Origin: Gp13-AA77 sp035949375
Lineage (GTDB): Bacteria; Acidobacteriota; Terriglobia; UBA7540
DNA: 64,000 bases
Reading direction: 5' to 3'
NCBI GenBank assembly: GCA_035949375.1
Contig: DASZIG010000049.1
Location: forward strand, 1-64,000
Shown here in pieces: positions 59,667 through 64,000 of this stretch. Numbering within the stretch: position 1 is the stretch's first letter; every line of letters starts with the position of its first letter. The position numbers and the translations under genes were made by a program. Under the pieces are notes generated by a model. It saw only the letters and a list, made by a program, of their open reading frames with translations. It was not told the origin of the DNA and did no database searches.

Positions 59667-60899
59667 ATGAAGATTCTGGTGATTAATTGCGGCAGCTCCT
59701 CGGTCAAGTTCCAGCTTATCGAGACCAGCCCGGAGAACATCGTGTCGAACACGGACCGGCTGCTGGCCAAGGGCGAGGTGGAGCGGGTGGGGAGCTCCGA
59801 ATCCTCCGTCACGATTCAAGTTACGGGTGAGCCGGCCTCGCAGTGGGCGCGAGCCACTCGGGATCACACCGAGGCCGTCCAGGCCGGGCTCGAACGCCTG
59901 ACCCATTCGACGAGCCTGATCCGGAGTCTGAGCGACATCGAAGGCGTCGGTCACCGGATGGTTCACGGCGGCGAGCACTTTACCGAGTCAACCCTGATCG
60001 ACGACGGCGTGATCCGTGAGATCGAACGCTGCATTCCCCTCGCTCCGCTCCACAATCCGAACAACCTCAGGGGTTATCGCGCCGCGGTTAAGTTGCTGCC
60101 GCACGCCAAGCAGGTGGCCGTCTTCGACACCGCCTTTCACCACGCCATGCCTCCGCACGCCTTTCACTACGGCATTCCCTTGATCCATTACACACGCGAC
60201 CACGTGCGCCGGTACGGCTTCCACGGCACCTCGCACCGTTATCTCAATTATCGTTTCGCCCGCCTTCACGGCCACGATCGCAGCGCCTACAAGGTGATCA
60301 CCTGCCACCTCGGTAACGGGGCCTCGATGTGCGCCATTGACCACGGCAAATCGATCGATACGTCCATGGGCCTGACGCCCCTCGAAGGCCTGATGATGGG
60401 CACGCGGCCCGGTGATCTTGACCCCGGCGCGCTGACCTACCTGCTCGGCCAGGAGGACACGAGTCTCCACGATCTGGAAACCGAGCTGAACCGTTACAGC
60501 GGGCTGTACGGGATTTCGGGTATCTCGGGCGATATGCGCGATCTGCTGGGTGAGGCCGAAAAGGGCAACGAGCGGGCATCTCTGGCCATTGAGATGTTCT
60601 GCTACCGCGTGAAGAAGTACATCGGCGCCTACCTCGCGGTCCTGAACGGCGCCGACGGCATTGTTTTCGCCGGCGGTATCGGGGAGAACGCGCCGGCGAT
60701 CCGTGCCCGCATCTGCGATGGCCTCGGCGTGTTTGGCATCCGCCTGGAAGCGGGAGACAACGCCGACGTGCCGGGCCCGGAGAAGCTGATCAGCCCCCGC
60801 GGCGCCTCTCCCGAAGTCTGGGTGATTCGCACCGACGAGGAGTTGCTCATCGCACGCGACACCGTGCGTTGCATTCTGGGCATTCCCCATCCTGTTTGA
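59667..60899 (+). CDS. ackA: Acetate kinase
   Basis: A 410-residue kinase that moves the phosphate of acetyl-phosphate to ADP. It has the ASKHA-fold motifs: ILVINCGSSSVKFQLI at the start, VGHRMVHGGEHF near residue 95, GFHGTSHRYL near 190, CHLGNGASMCAIDHGKSIDTSMG near 213 and GTRPGDLDPGAL near 243, with its active-site Arg. GVFAGGIGEN-like VFAGGIGENAP lies near 333. No pta gene is adjacent, which fits acetyl-phosphate arriving from phosphoketolase and not from acetyl-CoA. AAAGGAA precedes the ATG. Confidence 0.96.
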   Translation: MKILVINCGSSSVKFQLIETSPENIVSNTDRLLAKGEVERVGSSESSVTIQVTGEPASQWARATRDHTEAVQAGLERLTHSTSLIRSLSDIEGVGHRMVHGGEHFTESTLIDDGVIREIERCIPLAPLHNPNNLRGYRAAVKLLPHAKQVAVFDTAFHHAMPPHAFHYGIPLIHYTRDHVRRYGFHGTSHRYLNYRFARLHGHDRSAYKVITCHLGNGASMCAIDHGKSIDTSMGLTPLEGLMMGTRPGDLDPGALTYLLGQEDTSLHDLETELNRYSGLYGISGISGDMRDLLGEAEKGNERASLAIEMFCYRVKKYIGAYLAVLNGADGIVFAGGIGENAPAIRARICDGLGVFGIRLEAGDNADVPGPEKLISPRGASPEVWVIRTDEELLIARDTVRCILGIPHPV

Positions 60900-60953
60900 G
60901 GAAGTCTGCAGGAGGGCGCTTGCGCGGTTCATTGCAGGGCGGGGCGAGGCGTC

Positions 60954-61670
60954 TCATCCGAAATACTTCACGGTCATCTGCTGCCACCACGGCCAGTCGT
61001 GGCCGGTGCCGTTGCCCCATACGTCCAGCCAGTGAGGAATCTGCTTCTGGTCCATGATGTGGCCCAGGCGTTCGTTGTCCTGCAAACAGCTATCGCGTTC
61101 GCCGGTGGCGAGCACAAGCTTCGTGTGGGTGCGATAGCGGCTGAGGTACCAGTTATCGTTGAGGTTCGGCAGGAAATCCGTAGGACAATTGAAGTAACAG
61201 TTGTCGTCGTAGTAGCCGTCCAGGAACTGATGAATGTCGAAAGCGCCGCTCATGCTCACGGCGTGCGTGACAAGGTCCGGATGACGCAGTGAAAGGTTCA
61301 TCACGTGATAGCCGCCGAAACTGCAACCGGTAGTGGCAAGTTCCCCGGAGCGATTCTGGGAGCGGATGAAGGGAACGACCTCATTGAGCAGGTATTGCTC
61401 GTACTGCATGTGCCGCAGCACGCGGTCGCGCGGGTGGATCTGCTTGTTGTACCAGCTTTCGGAGTCGACGCTGTCCACGCAGAAGGCCTGCACAGCGCCG
61501 TCTTCGTAGCGCCACTCGATGGCTTTGATCATGCCGCGGTCTTCGTAATCAAAATAGCGGCCCATCGAAGTGGGAAACACTATCATCGGCGTGCCGGCGT
61601 GGCCGAAAATCAGCAGTTCCATGTCCCGGTGCAAGGCCGGGCTGTACCATTTGTGGTATTCGCGGTTCAT
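60954..61670 (-). CDS. Esterase-family alpha/beta hydrolase
   Basis: A 238-residue cytoplasmic hydrolase of the putative-esterase (esterase D-like) family. The nucleophile elbow is GCSFGG (Ser near residue 117), with an Asp in ATGERDSC near 193 and a His in NGTGHDWPWW near 225. It has no signal peptide. The start at 61670 follows GAGG. It converges on ackA with 54 bp between the stops. Substrate is unknown; short acyl esters are typical for the family. Confidence 0.85.
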   Translation of the reverse strand: MNREYHKWYSPALHRDMELLIFGHAGTPMIVFPTSMGRYFDYEDRGMIKAIEWRYEDGAVQAFCVDSVDSESWYNKQIHPRDRVLRHMQYEQYLLNEVVPFIRSQNRSGELATTGCSFGGYHVMNLSLRHPDLVTHAVSMSGAFDIHQFLDGYYDDNCYFNCPTDFLPNLNDNWYLSRYRTHTKLVLATGERDSCLQDNERLGHIMDQKQIPHWLDVWGNGTGHDWPWWQQMTVKYFG

Positions 61671-61827
61671 TCGTCCTCATCTCGGCGTCAGCGGAAATCC
61701 GTCGGCAAGCTCGCCGCGGTCAAGAGCCCGCTCTCAACAGGCCCGACTATGTTCACGTCCTCGCAACCTCCAAGTCAAGCTCCGCTTCCGCGAGTAGTGG
61801 CGCTCCGGAGTCACGCCCCCGCGGCAG

Positions 61828-62520
61828 TTATGGCAAGCGCTTGAGTGCGTCGCGGAGTTTCTCCACGCTGAAGTCGGCAGACTCGCAAACCGCAAGCACT
61901 CGGCGATCGCGCTCCGCCTGTTCGGCGGCCACACGCGGAATCGCGGAGGCGATCTGCCGGGGCACCGAAAGCAAGCCATGACCGTCACCGTGCAGCAGGT
62001 CTCCGGGACGCACTTCCAGGCCGCCGACCATGACGGGAGATCCGAAGTCGATAATGCGGGCATAAACGTGGGAAAGTGCCCGATTGTGCGCGAACACTTG
62101 AAGCCCAAGCTTCCGTATCGCGGCCACCTCGCGGACGGCGCCGTTGGTGACGAAAGCTACACCTCCCAAGGCCTTCAGCATAGCGGCGTGCACGTCGCCA
62201 AGGAACGCGCCCACGCCCGGCGGCTCGTCCAGGTCCTGCATCACCACGATCCTGGGTTCGGGGACGCTGAGGATGCTCTTCCACCAGTCCGTCCGGTCGT
62301 GGTAACTGCGGCCGGCCATCGGCCGCTCGCCGCTGCGCATGCGCGCGGTGGCCGCGTAACCCACCACGGGCGGGAGAGCGTCGAAAATGCACTGAACCTC
62401 CGAACTCGCGAAGCCGGTGTTGCGGGCGCGCAGGTCGAAGGTCTCGATCGCATCCTCCACCGCGCACGTTTCAAGATGCCGGAGAGCCTCCAGCTCGGCC
62501 GCGCTCAAGAACGGTTCCAT
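61828..62520 (-). CDS. RraA-family protein
   Basis: A 230-residue protein of the RraA/HMG-aldolase-like family, members of which include oxaloacetate decarboxylase or 4-hydroxy-4-methyl-2-oxoglutarate aldolase activities and an RNase E inhibitor. Diagnostic parts are CAVEDAIETFDLR at the N-terminus, GAFLGDVHAAMLKALGGVAFVTNGAVREVAAIRKLGLQVFA in the middle (the GExxxxxAxxxG-like region, with NGxxRD replaced by NGAVREV) and GDLLHGDGHGLLSVP. The frame extends upstream to 62715, but the ATG at 62520 with GGAGGAGG upstream is better and avoids overlapping the ankyrin gene. The usual catalytic Arg-Asp pair is Arg-Glu here, so activity may differ. Confidence 0.8.
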   Translation of the reverse strand: MEPFLSAAELEALRHLETCAVEDAIETFDLRARNTGFASSEVQCIFDALPPVVGYAATARMRSGERPMAGRSYHDRTDWWKSILSVPEPRIVVMQDLDEPPGVGAFLGDVHAAMLKALGGVAFVTNGAVREVAAIRKLGLQVFAHNRALSHVYARIIDFGSPVMVGGLEVRPGDLLHGDGHGLLSVPRQIASAIPRVAAEQAERDRRVLAVCESADFSVEKLRDALKRLP

Positions 62521-62611
62521 GCTGAACGATTGCCTCCTCCGCGGAATCGCCCTCACCCGCTCGATGGGCCAAGTATATAACGCCCGCCCCATGGCGTCAT
62601 CCGGCGCGCTT

Positions 62612-64000
62612 TCACGCGTTTGCTCCGGCGGCGCGCAGCCGGCGTTCGATCGCAGCGTGACCCATTTTCCTCGCCCAGGCCTGCGGGGTCGCCCACGGCT
62701 CGGCGTCGGGCTCATTGACCGATGCGCCGCGCCCGATCAGCAACTCAACCAACTCTTCGCGGCCCCAGCGGCAGGCCCAGCCGAGCGGCGTGGACTTCAG
62801 AAGGTCGTCGCGCAGGTCAAGTCTGGCACCATAATTGATCAGCATGGCGGCGAAGCGGACTCGGTCCGCCTCGTCCGGGACGCCGTGGCGCGCCGCAGTA
62901 AAGTGCAAGGCCGTTTGTCCCATGCGCGACACGTTCGGATCTACTCCGTGCCGCATCAGCAATTCCAGGCACCGCAAGCGCTCGTCCGCCGTGACAGGCG
63001 GTAGCGCGCCCCTGTCATCGCCCAGACCTCGAATCGGCTGGATGAGAAACCAATTCCAGCGCGGGTCATTTGCCGGCAACTTGAAATGCGGCAGCGCCAT
63101 CTCGACGATGGCCGGGCAGCCGCTATCGCAGGCAGACCAGCACAAGTCCTCAATCACGCTTTCGCCGACATCCGCGTCCAGCAAGCGCCGGGCCTCGGCA
63201 ACGTCGTGCGCCTGGGCGACGAGATGAGGCTGTGCCTGCGCCCCGCGCTCGATCAGCAGTTGCTTCATCGCCTCATCGCCGCGCTCGTACGCCCGGCTCA
63301 ACGGCCAGCCGGAGGCATACACGTTCCCATTTGGATCGGCGCCACGGTCGAGCAGCAGTTCCGCGATGTCACGCCGGCCTGCCGCGGCTGCGTGCCATAA
63401 GGGCGCGCCCCAGCTCAGGGTCGGCTCCTCAAGTTCCTGCAGCATCGTTCGCTCGTCAACGTCGAGCCCGAGATCGAGCAGCAGCCGGACTACCTCCAAT
63501 TGTCCGTGCTTCACGGCAAGCGTGACGAGGCCGCCTTCGGTCCAGCGGATCTCCTGACGCAGCAGGCCGGGATCGGTGGCCACCAACTCGCGGATGCGTT
63601 CGGTGTAACCCAACGCTACGGCGGCAGGCAGAGTCACGTCAGCGCCACGATCGAGTAGCAGCTTCGCGACCCCCGGAACGCGCTCGGCACGGTCATTGTA
63701 CGGACTGGCGGCGAGAGCCGCGCGGTCGAGGGGCGTCAATCCGCGCAGGTCTTTCTTGTGTACGCCGGCGCCGTGCGCGAGCAACCACGCCACCATCTCT
63801 CTGTTGGTCGCTTGCGCGGCGGCGTGCAGGGGCGTGCCGCCCGAACGGTCGCAGGCGCGGACCAGCCCGCTGTCTGCCTCGAGCATTCGCGTTGCATCCG
63901 CGTTCTCTCCCGCGCGGATTGCCTCATTAATCCGGTCTTGAACCGGAGACACGGTGGCGTTGGGACAGCTCGTCTGCTCGCGACGCCGCTGTTCCTCTTC
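62612..64000 (-). CDS. Ankyrin-repeat protein, truncated by the window edge
   Basis: At least 446 residues from a GTG at 63952, but the frame remains open to 64000 with a charged sequence (EEEQRRREQ), so the true N-terminus may lie outside the window. Repeats of the ankyrin type run through it: GGTPLHAAAQATNREMVAWLLAHGA, RGLTPLDRAALAAS, HGQLEVVRLLLDLGLD, APLWHAAAAGRRDIAELLLDRGADPN and TPLGWACRWGREELVELLIGRGA. About ten repeats are visible. It is a protein-binding scaffold with no enzymatic domain in view. No secretion signal can be judged from the part present. Confidence 0.88.
   Translation of the reverse strand, partial: EEEQRRREQTSCPNATVSPVQDRINEAIRAGENADATRMLEADSGLVRACDRSGGTPLHAAAQATNREMVAWLLAHGAGVHKKDLRGLTPLDRAALAASPYNDRAERVPGVAKLLLDRGADVTLPAAVALGYTERIRELVATDPGLLRQEIRWTEGGLVTLAVKHGQLEVVRLLLDLGLDVDERTMLQELEEPTLSWGAPLWHAAAAGRRDIAELLLDRGADPNGNVYASGWPLSRAYERGDEAMKQLLIERGAQAQPHLVAQAHDVAEARRLLDADVGESVIEDLCWSACDSGCPAIVEMALPHFKLPANDPRWNWFLIQPIRGLGDDRGALPPVTADERLRCLELLMRHGVDPNVSRMGQTALHFTAARHGVPDEADRVRFAAMLINYGARLDLRDDLLKSTPLGWACRWGREELVELLIGRGASVNEPDAEPWATPQAWARKMGHAAIERRLRAAGANA

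Noticed and set aside
1..64000. CRISPR arrays, tRNA or rRNA genes, prophage
   Set aside because: No regularly spaced repeats with unique spacers, no cloverleaf or rRNA-like stretch and no phage structural gene was seen by eye; a tRNA scan was not possible.

Overview
The window is GC-rich bacterial chromosome and most resembles an Acidobacteriota genome of the Solibacter/Bryobacter type. This is an inference from content: three very large Oar-type TonB-dependent receptors with an N-terminal carboxypeptidase-regulatory domain, each at the head of an operon of secreted hydrolases, and a decayed ADOP-type (acidobacterial duplicated orphan permease) ABC permease. No rRNA, tRNA, CRISPR array or phage gene was recognised. 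One complete ISL3-type insertion sequence sits at the left edge.

Layout. (1) 2-1333: ISL3-family IS. (2) 1417-12887: a locus on the minus strand reading receptor > DUF4380 protein > secreted nucleoside hydrolase > ribokinase, followed after a 540-bp repeat-bearing gap by a secreted discoidin/TIM-barrel hydrolase. It diverges from a LacI-family regulator, and two near-identical 12-bp palindromes lie between the two. It looks like a nucleoside or riboside scavenging locus. (3) 12937-23759: a compact seven-gene minus-strand operon, receptor > two DUF3604 PHP-type metallohydrolases > membrane-anchored PpiC-type isomerase > three HupE/UreJ-like permeases. This is the best candidate here for an undescribed system, possibly metal-linked uptake and processing. 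(4) 24219-34833: an ADOP permease pseudogene, an orphan argininosuccinate-lyase-like enzyme, a PIG-L deacetylase, a two-domain alpha/beta hydrolase and a third receptor.

(5) 35110-50139: a carbon-storage and C2-metabolism block. It has a wax-ester synthase/AdhE/STAS-like operon behind a perfect CRP-type palindrome; a six-repeat phasin-like protein divergent from PhaR, with two CTGC-N3-GCAG boxes between them; a TetR regulator with two palindromic operators; and a LysR regulator divergent from aceA-aceB-acyl-CoA dehydrogenase (glyoxylate shunt plus beta-oxidation). An alpha/beta hydrolase and a coiled-coil protein follow. (6) 50598-55113: a GMC oxidoreductase with a ferredoxin-like cysteine motif, an 874-bp gap holding three consecutive strong hairpins, and a secreted beta-helix protein. 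(7) 55306-60899: an RpiB-Cys motif-DeoC fusion, phosphoketolase and acetate kinase, forming a pentose-phosphate to acetyl-phosphate to acetate route. (8) 60954-64000: an esterase, an RraA-family protein and an ankyrin-repeat protein that runs off the right edge.

How the parts may fit: nucleosides cleaved outside the cytoplasm give ribose, ribokinase makes ribose-5-phosphate, and the RpiB/phosphoketolase/acetate-kinase block turns pentose phosphate into acetate and ATP. DeoC would release acetaldehyde, which AdhE can oxidise or reduce. The glyoxylate shunt, PHB-type and wax-ester genes handle C2 and reduced carbon. These links rest on pathway logic and co-location and were not tested.
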